Assembly (NCBI RefSeq): GCF_022539315.1
Contig: NC_066326.1
Location: 16,198,601 to 16,262,600 of the forward strand
Reading direction: 5' to 3'
DNA from: Serinus canaria
Lineage: Eukaryota; Chordata; Aves; Passeriformes; Fringillidae
DNA length: 64,000 nucleotides
The notes below the pieces were generated by a model. That model was not told where the DNA came from, made no database searches, and saw only the letters and a program-made list of their open reading frames with translations. Below, piece by piece: positions 1-12,200 of the stretch (its first letter is position 1; every line of letters begins with the position of its first letter). The translations under genes were made by a program, and so were the position numbers.

Positions 1-654
1 TTGGATTGTTGCCAAGACTGCAAGGAACCTTTTTGTGAAGTTACTGATGTAAATTCAATATATTTTTCAGCTTTTGAGCTATTTGGAGGAAGCATAAGGA
101 CATAGTATATCTAGAAAAAAATTACTACTGAAGTATGATGTATGGTAATTCAGGTAGGTTTTTTAATCTAATAGAAAGGAAAAGCTTGTAGCAACATCTC
201 TGTTTATCCTGTACAGGCTTTGTTTCATTGGTTATTCTCTGCTTTTGCTTTCTTTATTGATGTTACATCATTCTTTTTACAGCTTAAGTTCTTCCCTTGT
301 CACATGTCAATATTTTAAGATATTTTACTCATTTTCAATGGCAAAAGTCTGAAGAACTTATTTTTTCTGTCCCTCTGATTTACTGGGCTTTACTACAAAC
401 TATAAATTGAAATGCCCTCTGTGAATACAGTAGAGAATCAATTTAGATAGATTTTTATTGGAGTAAATAATTTCTGTTTGAAGCTGAAAGCTATGAATAT
501 TCATAAGACAAAATAAGTACAATTCATGGTAATGCATCCTTATGAATAAATTGAGAACTAATAAATAGAGACTTTCAGGATAGAAGAACAAAAATAAACC
601 TAAACTGAGATGCTTTTCTCGATCTGTTTGTTGATTTGGAAGACTTACGTTGTT

Positions 655-712
655 TATTGGGCTTGACAATTGTAGAGGCCTTTTCCAACCTTAACATTTC
701 TATGATCCAGTG
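655..712 (+). repeat. CR1 LINE 3' tail fragment
   Basis: The stretch reads GGCTTGACAATTGTAGAGGC, then TTTTCCAACCTTAACATTTC and TATGATCC. It matches the 3' end of avian CR1 elements, which read roughly gatcttagaggtcttttcca, acctta, then attctatgatt. Only the last ~55 bp are recognisable, so it is an old truncated copy in sense with DOCK3. Confidence 0.65.
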
Positions 713-1639
713 ACTCTCAGTGTTTAAAGGTGTCCTGTCAGAGAGGGGTGAGCTCAAACCCAGCCTCTTGTGAAAACCCCAGGATGCTGCCTCAACCCTT
801 AGTAAATGGAGTTTGTAGTTTTAATTAGGAGAAGTTGTAAATTCTTAACTTTATTCTTGCTGGATGTTATTTTCACTTATTTGTTGTTTGTATTTTTTAA
901 CAGTTTTTAAAGTCCATTTTAGTTCTGTAATCCAAGAGTACCAGCTGTCCAGGCACATATGAAGAACTGATGAATATGTGCAAGTATTAATTGTGTTCTC
1001 AAATTGCTTTTTCTGTGGGTGCTAGTCAGGACACCTGTGTACTGTCCACACCCCCCACACAAATTTTTAGCTCTTTCCTATTTTTGAGACAACTTTGTGT
1101 TGACCTGTAGTCTGACCTTTATTGATCAACAGGCACTTGATGAATACTCTAATTTGATAGGTGAACTTTAAAGTTTGCATGGTAATAATATTACAGGTTT
1201 TGAGTAAGACTAAACTATAAATATTGCAAAAATCTTTAAATTCCAACAGAGTTTTAATATAAAGTAATTTGCTTTATTAAAATCATCCTGACAAAACTGA
1301 GAAGAAAGGCCGGATTGTTGTGTTGTTTCTAGGTTTAGTATTTCCTTTCATGTGCTGATGGTGCTTGCAGGCTTTAATATCTAATGTAGATACCAAAATC
1401 CATAAGAAGGAACCTAGGGAAAGCTACTCACTTGCTTTTATAAGGAAAATAATTTTTTGTACCCTTCTCCCCCATTACAGCTTAAGGCAGTTTTATAGGA
1501 AATGTCTTAAGGGACTGCTCTTAAGAGAGGCAAAATCCTGACTTTACAGTGGTGGTAAATGAAGTCATGGTAACAAAGTGCCTATAAATAGGTCATCTGC
1601 TGTAAAATACCGGTGTGTTATATATTTCCATCTGATGTG

Positions 1640-2315
1640 GTATTTATTTAGAGAAGATGGCAGAGGCAGCCATGGTGTTTCACAAGGCACCTGAGGGAAG
1701 CGGGGCCTGCTCTGTGCTCGGCTGCGGGGGGCTCTGACCCAGCCGGGCTGTTGGATCCTGAGCTCCCATGCCGGCTGCTGGCCCGGGGATGGTGTGAGGG
1801 AAGAGGCCGATCCCAGCTGGGGGGGCTCTGGGACAGCGTCTGGGCAGGGAGAGATGAACGGGAAAGGGGAGAAACAGCCCCACACACTGGAGCTGAGCAG
1901 GGGGACTTGAACAGGCAATGGAGCTGGGATCCACCCTTGGATCTGTGTGGGCAGAACCCATCCTGGCACAGGGAAAAGTGGAAGGAGAGAGAGAAGCAGG
2001 GCAGAGCTGCCATGGACTGACCCCTCCATTCGCCTGTCATGGTGGGGACAAAGTGATTCTGTGAAGGATGGAGGAGTTGGGAGTACAGGGAAAATACGCT
2101 GGGCTTGGGAAGGGGGTGCTTGAGGACAAGGGCTCTTTCTGTCTTCCTGTCTCCCCGCCCAACTCTGTTGGAATGGCAATAATAAATTCCCTGAGGGACT
2201 TCTGTTGTTCTGGGATGGTGGTAGGTGAGTGAGCTCCCTGTCTTTATTTCAACCCACAAATATTGTCATTTCCTCCCCCTGCCCTGCTCTATGGGAGAGG
2301 GGCCGGGGGGGGAAG
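1640..2315. mobile_element. Older LTR-like GC-rich block (endogenous retrovirus remnant)
   Basis: This GC-rich stretch (about 1660-2160) is followed by an AATAAA-containing segment (2178-2190) and then CTGTCTTTATTTCAACCCAC with TCCTCCCCCTGCCCTGCTC. That last part resembles, in reverse complement, the start of the LTR at 44710-44840. It is therefore probably a degraded copy of the same LTR family in the opposite orientation. Its left edge is not sharp and no target duplication was found. Overlapping open frames in several phases here (up to about 200 codons) reflect GC-rich composition and encode nothing recognisable. Family and exact limits are uncertain. Confidence 0.42.
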
Positions 2316-2320
2316 CTCCA

Positions 2321-2800
2321 TGTTAAAAAAGAGAGCAGGCTCCCTGTACTAAAGTGATTTCAGCATTTATTTTAAGAAAAAGAAAGGCCTAAAGCGTGAG
2401 GGCCCACGGGCCGAGCAGGAGCGTTCCCGTCGAGGATGCTGCAACGCCGGCGCTGGGGCTTCTTCAGCAGCGATGGCCCCGATGTCCCAGATGGAGCAGC
2501 ACGGATTCAGTGGGTCAGAAGCCCCTTTCTATCCTGTTTTTTGTCCCTTTAGATTGGTTTCTTTTTGGATCCTTCATTTGCATGAAGGTTTAAGGCGGTT
2601 GATTGGACCATTACAGTTCTGTCCAGGCTGGCTCGTTTCTCTTGGGAGCGGTGCACTTTACTTAGGTGTAATACGGTACATTGAGTACCGTATTTGTTAT
2701 AACAACCATTAACCCCTTTTACGAGATCATAACCAAACTAACAGTACGTGCTTAACGATCTGTCAGCTATTTTACAACAGTTTCTAACCTATTTTTAACA
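2321..2800 (-). mobile_element. Solo LTR of an endogenous retrovirus, 480 bp, with 5-bp target duplication
   Basis: The element begins TGTTAAAAA at 2321 and ends TTTTTAACA at 2800, a perfect 9-bp terminal inverted repeat with the canonical TG...CA ends. CTCCA flanks it exactly on both sides (2316-2320 and 2801-2805). On the minus strand an AATAAA signal (about 2366-2373) lies near the 3' end, and an ATGCAAAT octamer (2576-2583) and CCAAT (near 2553-2557) lie upstream, so the LTR is read antisense to DOCK3. The part at 2395-2510 is CpG-rich, suggesting a young insertion. A 5-bp duplication is typical of class III (ERVL-like) insertions. No internal retroviral genes are present, consistent with LTR-LTR recombination. 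Confidence 0.82.
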
Positions 2801-5800
2801 CTCCACACCAAACCCATCTTTTGGCTTTTGAACTCCACAGAGTTAATGCGGAGTCCTTAAAAAAAAATACTGTTAGAATTCCACTTTTTGATGCATAGCT
2901 GCACATCTGAAGATTATCCAAACATTGATTAGCGTGACTTGTTAGTTATAACGGATCAAAGAAATACAGCACATGTTTTTGTGTCTGGGGATAGTAAAAT
3001 GAGGCAACAAGACATGTTAGAGGACTTGTGCTGCCTGTGAGGAGAGTCCCAATTCATTAAAGCCATCCAGGCTCTTTGTTTGTGACTCATTTTAATTACC
3101 ACCATAAAAATTCTTCAGATTATATATATATTCCAGATTTGTCAAATATGTTTATAAATGCACACAGCAGGCCATTCTGGATGGACTGATAAGGTGCTCC
3201 TTGCTTGGGAGCTTGTGATAAAGCCAGCTGAAAAAATGAGAGGTCAGAGATTGTATGAAATTAACTGTGAAACAGAATGAATGCTTACACATCAGACTAA
3301 CTTGCACATCTTTTATTTAACTACTAACAAGATGATAAAGTTTCAGGTTTATTTATGATGCTACTCTAACTAAAAGGGAAGGATTTTAATACTTAAAATT
3401 TGGGTGGGGGGTGGAGGGGGTAGTTTCTTAAATGTGGTGTCTGGGGCCATCTCCTATACAGGTTTTTTTGCATGGGGGTAGGAATCCCTAGTGACTTAGT
3501 TTAGTGTTGAATTTTGAAGGGGTTTTTTTCATCTTGAAAGAGAGAAGTCATTAAAATGTATCTCCTTCCTTCCTTCTCTCCCGTGTGAAGTTCATTAGTC
3601 CCTGGGCTCCTGTAGTGTGAGGAGGGATGTTAGAAACTGATTTTTGACTGCTTCAAACTCCCTTCTGCCTGCAAGCCTGGAATTAAGCCACTTACAACTC
3701 TGTTCTAGCTCTCCTTTCTCTCTGGTGAGCATTTTCCTTCACTATCATGTATCTTGCATCTATGGTTTTTCATAACAGTTTCCCTGAGATCACAGCCACA
3801 GCTCTGCTGGCTTTCCCTTTCTCTTCCTCCCTTCCTTGCCCTGGACCCTGGATTTTCTGGAGGGACACTCTGTGTTTAGCTCTCTCTCAATACTTATGCA
3901 TTCAGTTTAAAGCGGGTGAAACACTTGTGTCCTGTCGTCTCCCTTATTTGTATTTAAAGTAAGTACTTCTGGTACTCCTTGGCTTGTATAAAATGACTGT
4001 TTAAACATAACCATAGAACATACTGCAATTTAACCAGCATGGTGTTCTGGACCTGACTGCTTTGATAACCTTGAACCATCATTACAGGAGTAAGAAAGTG
4101 GCTCTCTTAGCAGGTTTACTTGGGAAGTCTGAATATGATGGTTTGGGACCTGATTCTCATGATAATTTCATTCCCAAGTATTTTATTATTAAAATATACC
4201 TAATTTGGTATTTTGGTACTACCAAACTCAATTGTTTTCATCTTGTTTTCATGTGTTTTAAAAAGTGACAACCTTTTATTGTTCACATAAATAGCATATA
4301 AAAATGGACATTTCCCATACCTATTGTCATTGTCAGCTTACATAGGATTTACTTGTGACCACGTTTAGTAATAAAACCTAAACAAAAATGAGTCATTTTA
4401 AGCTTATCAGCTGTGCATGATTATCTTCCTTGCATACATTTTTCAGCCCCAGAAATTTATGTCTTTCTGTTAGGTCTGCTCTCTGTTTTTCTTTCTTTCA
4501 AGTGGGACCAGAGTATTGATGCACAGTTGAAAGATTGTGCATCTTTTCATCTCAAAATTGTTTGATAGGAACAACTGATGATGCCATCTGTGCTTAACCT
4601 GCTTCAGCAAAACAGATGTGTAATGAGGTTCAGAGAAATTAAAAAAATGCTTATCAAAATGGATTGCATTGATGTCTGTTTTCCTAAGTCATGCAGATCT
4701 AGTGGTCTTATAGGAAAACAAACTCAAGTAGGTGGAAGTTCTTTTTTCATCTCATCTCAGCTATTTTTGGTAAACAAGTGAAAAACACTTGTTCTAATAA
4801 TGTGTTGCAACAGAAAACACTTATGTTTCTCTTTGTGGATGTTCCTCTATCAGATGTAATCTTGTTAGATGCAGGTGTCTGTATTTAGAGGGCTTTTATA
4901 ACCCACTCATCTACAAGCAGAGACGTGATCAAGGCAGTGCCAGCGGATCAAGTCTCCTTGTCAGTCCATCCACTTGGTGTTTTCCCAAGTGACATTCAAA
5001 CACTTCAGGCTTTGCAAAGCTGAGGGAAAGGAGCTCAGCTGTTCAAAGAACAGCATCCAGCTGCGTCAGGAGATCTTATTTTCCTTCTTGGGCTCCCTTT
5101 TGTGGCCCATTGGCTGTTTTGTGCAGTATTGGAGACTGACTGGGTGGAGATGAGCCCCCTTGACACACGGTCCTGACCGAGCACAGAGACAAATGGACAA
5201 ATGTCCTTATTTTATCTTATGGGTGATCTTGGTTGTTGGCCTTAAACTTTCCTTTTTGGGGAATTCACATGTAGTTATTTCTTGCAAGGGAAAAAAGTAT
5301 TTCCTCTTCTGTCTGATTTTGGGGGATTTGGTTTTGGTGAAGAAGTTTTTTTTCCATAATTGAGTAATACTAGTTCTTTTGGAAAGGATTACAGTGTTAG
5401 CTGTGGGAGTTTTGGGGTGTATTTTCTGTTTATTTGTCTTTACTGATGGTGGTGGTGTGGGGGGTTTTATATTATCTATGCTAATTTTTATTTTTCAAAG
5501 TAATTTTCCTGGTGGATTTTATTATTAAGTGCTTTAGTCCTTTTTAGAGTGCCAGGTAATGAATTTTCACACACCACACTTCCTCTCATACCTGGCTGAA
5601 CTTTAGTAACTGGAATATCACAAATAATTTAAAAATGCTTTTTGTTGTGGTGACTCATTGTTGCTGGCTGCCCAGAGCCATTCAGTTAGCTGCTGAAAGA
5701 AGTAAACTTTTTCACCTCTATCACTTTAAATCTAAAATTTTACATTTACTCTATGATTGCAATAAGCGATTCCTGCTGTGCCTAATGAATCCTCTTATTT

Positions 5801-5979
5801 AGCATTAGGTTCCATCAGAAAATGGGCCTCTTAGCAGATTGAGCTTAAACCACAGGAATAAGAAGTTATTTAGTATGAATTGCATCAGTTAACACTACTT
5901 TTTGATGTAAATATTTTAAGGCTTACAAAAACTGATGTTCCTCTAGGGTAATTAAATGAAAATTGGGTAACTTATTAAT

Positions 5980-6098
5980 CTCTCTCTTTTTCTCTCTTTC
6001 TCACACTTTCTCTTTCCAAACTTATCCTCTCCCCCTCTCTTTCCCCTGCTTTTTCCCCCTCCTTGCCTCTTTCCCTCTCTCTCCTCCCCCCTCCTCCC
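5980..6098 (+). promoter_or_regulatory. Long polypyrimidine tract ahead of exon A
   Basis: About 120 nt consist almost entirely of C and T, with fewer than ten purines. The tract ends some 18 nt before the exon A acceptor. Ordinary acceptor tracts are 15-40 nt. Tracts of this type can bind PTB and can also form triplex (H-DNA) structures; whether this one does either is inference. Confidence 0.6.
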
Positions 6099-6116
6099 AA
6101 AAATGTGCCTTTACAG

Positions 6117-6265
6117 AAACATAAGGTAGATCTTTTCTACAAACTGCGGCATGTGATGAATGAGCTCATTGACCTCCGCAGGCAGCTGCTCTCGGGGCAC
6201 CTGACACAGGATCAGGTGCGAGAGGTCAAGAGACACCTCACAGTGAGGCTGGACTGGGGCAATGA
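6117..6265 (+). CDS. DOCK3: DOCK3 exon A (about residues 106-155)
   Basis: This 149-nt exon starts in phase 0 after a TTTACAG acceptor and ends two bases into a Glu codon before GTAAGT. It encodes 49 complete codons beginning KHKVDLFYKLRHVMNEL and ending RLDWGN. The family context places it just after the SH3 domain, in the helical N-terminal region that packs on the SH3 domain and contributes to ELMO binding and autoinhibition. The downstream limit is set by the donor, because the frame would hit a TAA at 6267 if read through. The preceding 120 nt are almost purely pyrimidine. The position relative to the start Met assumes an N-terminus of usual vertebrate length. Identification is secure; the exact residue numbers are approximate. 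Confidence 0.95.
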
Positions 6266-9200
6266 GTAAGTACTGGCTCCTGTTTCTTCTAATTCTCCTC
6301 AAGTAACTGTTATTAACAAAAAAATCCTACTCAACCTTTTTTTCCAATAGTATTTGTGCACAGGGAGAATTTGGGATTATTTGAAAATCAAGTATAACTT
6401 TTTCCTGAATTTATTACCTTCTACAGGGAGTTTTGCTCTTGGTGTGAAATGAGCTGTTTACCAGTAGGCCTTTCCAAGGGCTCCCTGCACTTATAAAAAG
6501 ATTAGGTCACTTCACTTACTTTGTATCAACCTAGAGAATATTAGGTCTGGGACGATGTGTTCAGAGGTACTTAAAATACATTTTTCTTTCATTGAGGAAG
6601 TATTTTAATGGTTGTTGAAAAAAGTAGAGAATCTCACAGTTAACTAGGGACATAGGAGCTGAGGCTGTAATATTCAGACTTTTTGTATCATGACGCTTCT
6701 CAGAGGTTCAGTGTCCTTGGTCAGCTCCATGGTGATTTTGTGGAGAAATTCTTTTAAAGGCAAAAGCAACTGCAATATTCATTCGCACAAAAATGATAAT
6801 AAATTGTCATTAGACAACAACCAGCCCTTGGGAAGACTTGTGTGTTCTGGGATATGGATCAGACAGGTAAGTTGTGTGTGACACACATGACACTCACTCT
6901 CAGACAAACAGAGAATTTATTTCCCACCGGGAGTGGGATTAGTGCTAATGAGTATGTGGGTGTGGGGAGGAGTCCTGTAAGTTGACAGCTAAGGAGAAAA
7001 TCCCAGTGTTTTTCATTAAGCTATGTTTGATTTCATTCCTTGGTCACCTGCCTCAAAACCCCCTCTGAGGAACATACCTGAACACCCTGATAAAGGTTTA
7101 GAAGCCCCTTTGCTGCATTTCATTTCTGTCTTGTTGAAAGAAAGCTCTGAAGGACACAGACCAATAGATTGCATCAAGTCTTTCTGCAGTGCAGAGTTAC
7201 AGATATTTTCCATTCTTATTCCCAACAGAGTAAATGGGAATCAAGAGACTGTTTTTGAGCATTATGCCTGCCTGGTTTTGCTCAGAGTTTATGATCAAAT
7301 TAGCAACAGGAAGCTGCAAAAATGCTGTGAGGAAAAAAAAGATGGGGAGAGCGGAGAGCAATGCAGCAGTGAAGAGAAGAGGTTGTTCCATGAGGTGCCT
7401 GTAGACCTTTTTTGATGTAAAACCATTTAGTAGGAATGCAGTTCGAACCATAAAGCTAAATCTAATGCATGACAATTATGGAGAAGCTTCAGTGACATCA
7501 GTAAATATGTTCAGGATTATATTATCTACTCAGGATTCTTGTTTAGGAGAAAAAATTTCTGTTTTTTTACAACAGGTATTGAACTCCCTATAGAAAGAGA
7601 TGCATGATATGATACGAGATACATGCAGTATTTAAATGTAAATGTCTTGGACTTTGGGGGTGTTTCTGCAACACCATTCTTTTCCACAGAATTTCTGGAA
7701 GAATTCTGCCACTTTCTTCTACCCCCCCTCTCTGAGGTTTATCACAAAACTTATGACCTCCTGTGTTAGTCTGCTAAAAACACTAATGACTTACATAGAC
7801 ATATTCACATAGCACTGCCCTTTTCAAGTATTATAATAGTGCTAGTTGTTCTTCTGTCATACTTGAGATTTGCAAATAAAAGAAATTAAAAACATTATTA
7901 TTAATGTGCATTAATGTTGTCTGAGAAGATTGAGTTCCCTGCAGTTTGAGCAGGGCTGTAATTTCTCAAGACAGTACATTGTAACAGGAGATATTGCATT
8001 GCCAAGCAGCTTTCAGGAAATAGTAATCTCACACATCTAATGTGTAACATGTTTGCTTATTTAGTGAGAGACTCATTTTATCCTGACCTTGATCATCAAT
8101 GAATTGTATTATTTGGGAAGGGGTGATGAAAACATGAAACTCATACTTCTTGTCATCACCAGTTACTGATTTTTTTTCACTTTGTTAAACTGGTACAATT
8201 TTCCCTTAAATACACTGGCAGTGGCTCTGGAAGTCATCCCTTGTGTCCTGGTAGGAGCGGGTGGAAATCAAGGGACAGATACCCTCCTTGAATGAATAGC
8301 TATAGATTGCTTTTTTTGTGAAAGAGCTCTTTTAGACTGTTTGAAAACAGTCTTCACTTGCTTCATTTTGTGTGCTTACTGTAAATACTAAGAAGTTTTG
8401 CTCTGTAGTTTGGTCTATTAAAATGTGGGAATATTATTTTACAATAATTTCTGCTAAATCCCTGTATTGTTGCTAATAATTTTTCTAACACAATACTGAT
8501 TGCTCCTTCCTATAGCCATTCCATTTTCTGTTGCTTACACATTCTTTCTCCCCTGTACAAAAGAAAGGTCCTGGACTCATCCTTTTTTTCATTCATTCAT
8601 TCCTGCTTTCTTCCTTGTTCCACTTACCCTCAGGTTAGGGTAGCTTAGGTTTGTACACATGCAGGGCTGGTATTGCTGCTACAGAGGTTTTTGTATTTCC
8701 CAATCAGACTTTGGTACCTTCAGATGAGCACCTTGCTGGTTTTAGGCTTGCACTTTTAGGCATCTCTGTATTTTTGCACAGCCAAAATCTTATCTGCTGT
8801 TTTCTTTCCTGCTTATCTTGCTGAGTTTTATAGAGAATATTGCAAATACTTCTGCTTTCTAGCAATGTTTCACTCTGATACAATTGGCCATAATATTGAT
8901 CTATGGAAGTCTGAAATGCTATTGGAAGTGTCCAAGGGTCTGTGAATAACAAGGAAAAAGTTGTAAAGCATGAAACAAATGTTATAAAGCTGAAGTCTGC
9001 TATTTATCATCTCATTTAAGTCACATTATAAAGTTGCATCTTCAGTTCTTCATCTCATTTTCTGTCATGTTTCAAATAAAATAGATACTTGATTTTGAAA
9101 TTTTTGTTTAGGTTTTTGCTCCTACATGAATGGATAAGTCTTTCAGCTTTTACTATTGCTTAGAATGGGAAACCAGAATGCAGCTTTTTTGCTGATGAAG

Positions 9201-12200
9201 AGCTGTTTCATTGTGGAGACTTTTGCATCAAAAACAGATGAAGGAATCTGCCTGACAGAGCTTCTATTTGAAATGTGAATCCTCTGCTTCTGCTTCAGTG
9301 CCAAAAGCTAATTGCAGCAGTATGTGCAATACCTTGTGTGCCAGAAAGGCAGATCAAGCTTTTTTCAAAGTAATTCAACTTGAAAATCAGAGGTCATCTC
9401 ACCTGATCTTCAGGACTGATTCTTTCAGATTAATGTAGCATCTGTCAGGAGATTACCAGAAAGCATCCAGGTCTCTTTGCAAACTCAGGGAAGACACTTC
9501 CTTCCCTATAAATGTGGAATATATATTCTATGTTTTGGGTCAGAAACAGAGTAAGGAGGGGGAGGCACCAATACCTTGATATTTTTGACAGATAAAAGCC
9601 ATAAACAAGATGAGTTTGCAGGCTTTTATTACTTTTTAGTCAAAGGTTATTATTTTTTCCCATAAAATGTTATTAAAATCATTGCATTTAAAGAAATTTT
9701 ACAAATAGTTGCCATAAATTCTGCACAGAAAGATCCACAGGTAGCCAGAAGGTAAAAGTGAGTGTTTAAAAAGAAAAACAAAGGGCAAAATATTAGCCAT
9801 ATATCTTTTACACTGTCATACAAAGAAAATGAAACATACTTTTAATGTCATGGTTTTTCTCCTGCCTCAGAACTGCAGTTGGAAAGCCTGTAGCAGCTGG
9901 TTAGTACCTACTAACTACTGACATCCATAACTGTGGAGGGCAGAAATTGTGTGATCTGGCGAAGTCAGCACAGTCTTGAATTTCAAAAAGCCCTAAATTT
10001 CAGTGCTCACACTCTTAGATTATTTTAGGGCTTGGACTGATTTATCCTCTTGTCATATTTTCTTGACATAAAAGGAATAAGAATGACTTTTTGGTAGTGT
10101 TGTAACAATTGGTTTTAAGTTAGTAAAATGCATCTGGAGATAAGAATTAAAAGTACAGATAATACCTATTTGGTGAATTAAAGGCAGTTTTACAGTAGCT
10201 GTCATTACATCAAAGGAGGTCACAATAGGAGTGGCCAACTTAAACAACCATGAAGAAATGCCTTTAAGAATTGCAGGAATTGCCATTTCTATCTGAATGT
10301 GCAGCATCTTTCCCTCTCCTGAGTATGCTTGGAATAGTGATTGAGTTGGGATTTTTGCAATTGCAGTTTTTTTGTATAAGTTAACTTAATTCTGTCAAAG
10401 AAAACTGTTGGGTTGTTGTAGCAGAGCCTCAGTTTGACAAACATGCTTTTTTCATGTATTTAATTTTCTGTGGATTTCTGTATTGTATTTCCTTCAAAGT
10501 CCATTTTAAAGTCTGTACATAATTTATGTGAATCACTGCTAGCATCATTTTCTTTCCCTTCACCATCTCTATTTGTGTGAGAGAAATACTAATTATATTA
10601 AGTGAGGCTTTGATATACTAAGAGAAAAAATTAGGAAAAAAGTGGTGGCTGCAAAATTAAAGCTGAAAAGGTTGAGGTAAAGTAGATATTTTTGGAGCAA
10701 AGGGAATGAGATCTTGCACCCTCCAGAGATGTGATGAGCTCTCCCAATCTGTTCTTCAAGATGAGTTTGCATCTGAAAGGTTTTGGGTTTTTTTTACATC
10801 AATTGGCATATTTCTTCAAGGCTCCTTTAGGAAGAGTTGTGCTGACTTGAGGTTTTATGAATTCTGAATGCTGTAGTGTTTGTATTGTAAATAAGTGAAT
10901 GTACCAGAAATTAGGGCTGTTCCTCAAAATTTCCATTAAACCTAAGTTGATTTTTTTCTAGAAGCCCAGGTAACCTTGAGTTGTGTGTTCATCCCTTTCA
11001 CTATTAAAAAGCCCTGCATTTTTGTCAGTTGGCTTGATTTCATACTATTTGAGAGAAAATTATCTAGAGATTTTAGGTGGTGGATTTTTTAAATTTTTAT
11101 CCCCCAAAGAAAGGAAAATTGTGAAGACTCTTATGTAGATGAGGAAGAATGTCTAAATGCCAGCTGGAGGTGTCCCAAACAGATGCAATCAAGAGGTAAT
11201 TGGTAGGCTTGGGGATATTTTGTAGGTATACTTGGGAAATATTTTTGAAGGGCAGTTCAGTGTGAAGGCAGAATAAAAGAGCACAAGAATTTGCTTGTAA
11301 AAGGGAGTATTGTGGAGACAGGAACTGTCAAATAAACAAACCAACACATTATGTAATTTTTATGCATGCTCTGTTTTGGAGAAATACTGCCTGGCAGCTG
11401 GGGCTCTTCTATTCCCCCAGTGTTTGATAATAGAGAGGGAAATTGGGCCACTGACTGTCATTGCCATCTCAAGCATTATGTTGTCAGTCCTTCACAGGTA
11501 AAAAAATAATTGATACAAATTGAGTGTACAAACCTGAACTTCCACCTGCACAGTAAATGGCTGCATGTTTGTGCTCCAGCCAAGACACCCTTATTTGCTG
11601 GGAGCAAGTGTTGTGCAGGATTAACATAGTATTAGAGAATGAGAATCTTCTGGGCTGAAAATCCACAGTGTTAAGGGATTTAACTAAAAATAGGGTATTA
11701 GATAAGTTTCACAGGGATGCTGCTGCAGTTGTGTTGAACATTATTAAGCAGAAGATGATACTTTTGTCATGTTCTGAGTAATGAGTGCAAGCACTACTTC
11801 ACCCCAGCTCTCCAGAGAGCTGAAATGATGTGAACAGAACCTCATCAGGCTGGGCTTGGCTTGGCCAGGTTTTCCTGGGGAACTGTAATAGAGCTCTGTG
11901 ACTGCCCTGGAACTGCAGTGCACACACAGTGACTTTGATAATGTCAGTTCATATCTGTGTGCTGAGGGGAAATCCCTTTATCAATGTACTTTTGGGGTGG
12001 GAGTGTGCACATATGTGAATGACAGGGTGTTATGGAGGTTGTTTAGATACTCACATTCAGGATAGCTTCTGTGAATGAATTTGATGAGCATTAACATTAA
12101 AAAAAAAAAACAAAACAAAACAAACCTTTGCATTTATCTTTGACTGATTTTACCATTTTTTTGTTATATTTTTTGACTTTCTGGGATAAGTAGGCTCAAC

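Larger units (their letters stand above)
1..6116 (+). other. DOCK3: 3' part of the DOCK3 intron upstream of exon A
   Basis: No coding exon was recognised here: no segment reads as the SH3 domain or the WKQLYV-like end expected just before exon A. The stretch is AT-rich except for the GC-rich repeat block at 1640-2800 (an older LTR-like piece and a young solo LTR). It also contains a CR1 tail near 655-712 and ends in a long polypyrimidine tract. From 2806 to about 5975 I see nothing but AT-rich unique sequence. Confidence 0.8.

Noticed and set aside
1565..2259. Overlapping minus-strand open frames of about 200 codons
   Set aside because: They overlap each other in different frames in a GC-rich LTR-like block, are Pro/Ser-rich and match no domain.
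1..6000. Upstream SH3-coding exon of DOCK3
   Set aside because: No segment translates to an SH3-like or WKQLYV-like peptide in phase 0 with a suitable donor.
7023..7415. 130-codon plus-strand open frame in intron A-B
   Set aside because: Overlapping open frame on the other strand, no domain, no flanking consensus splice pair that fits DOCK3 phase.
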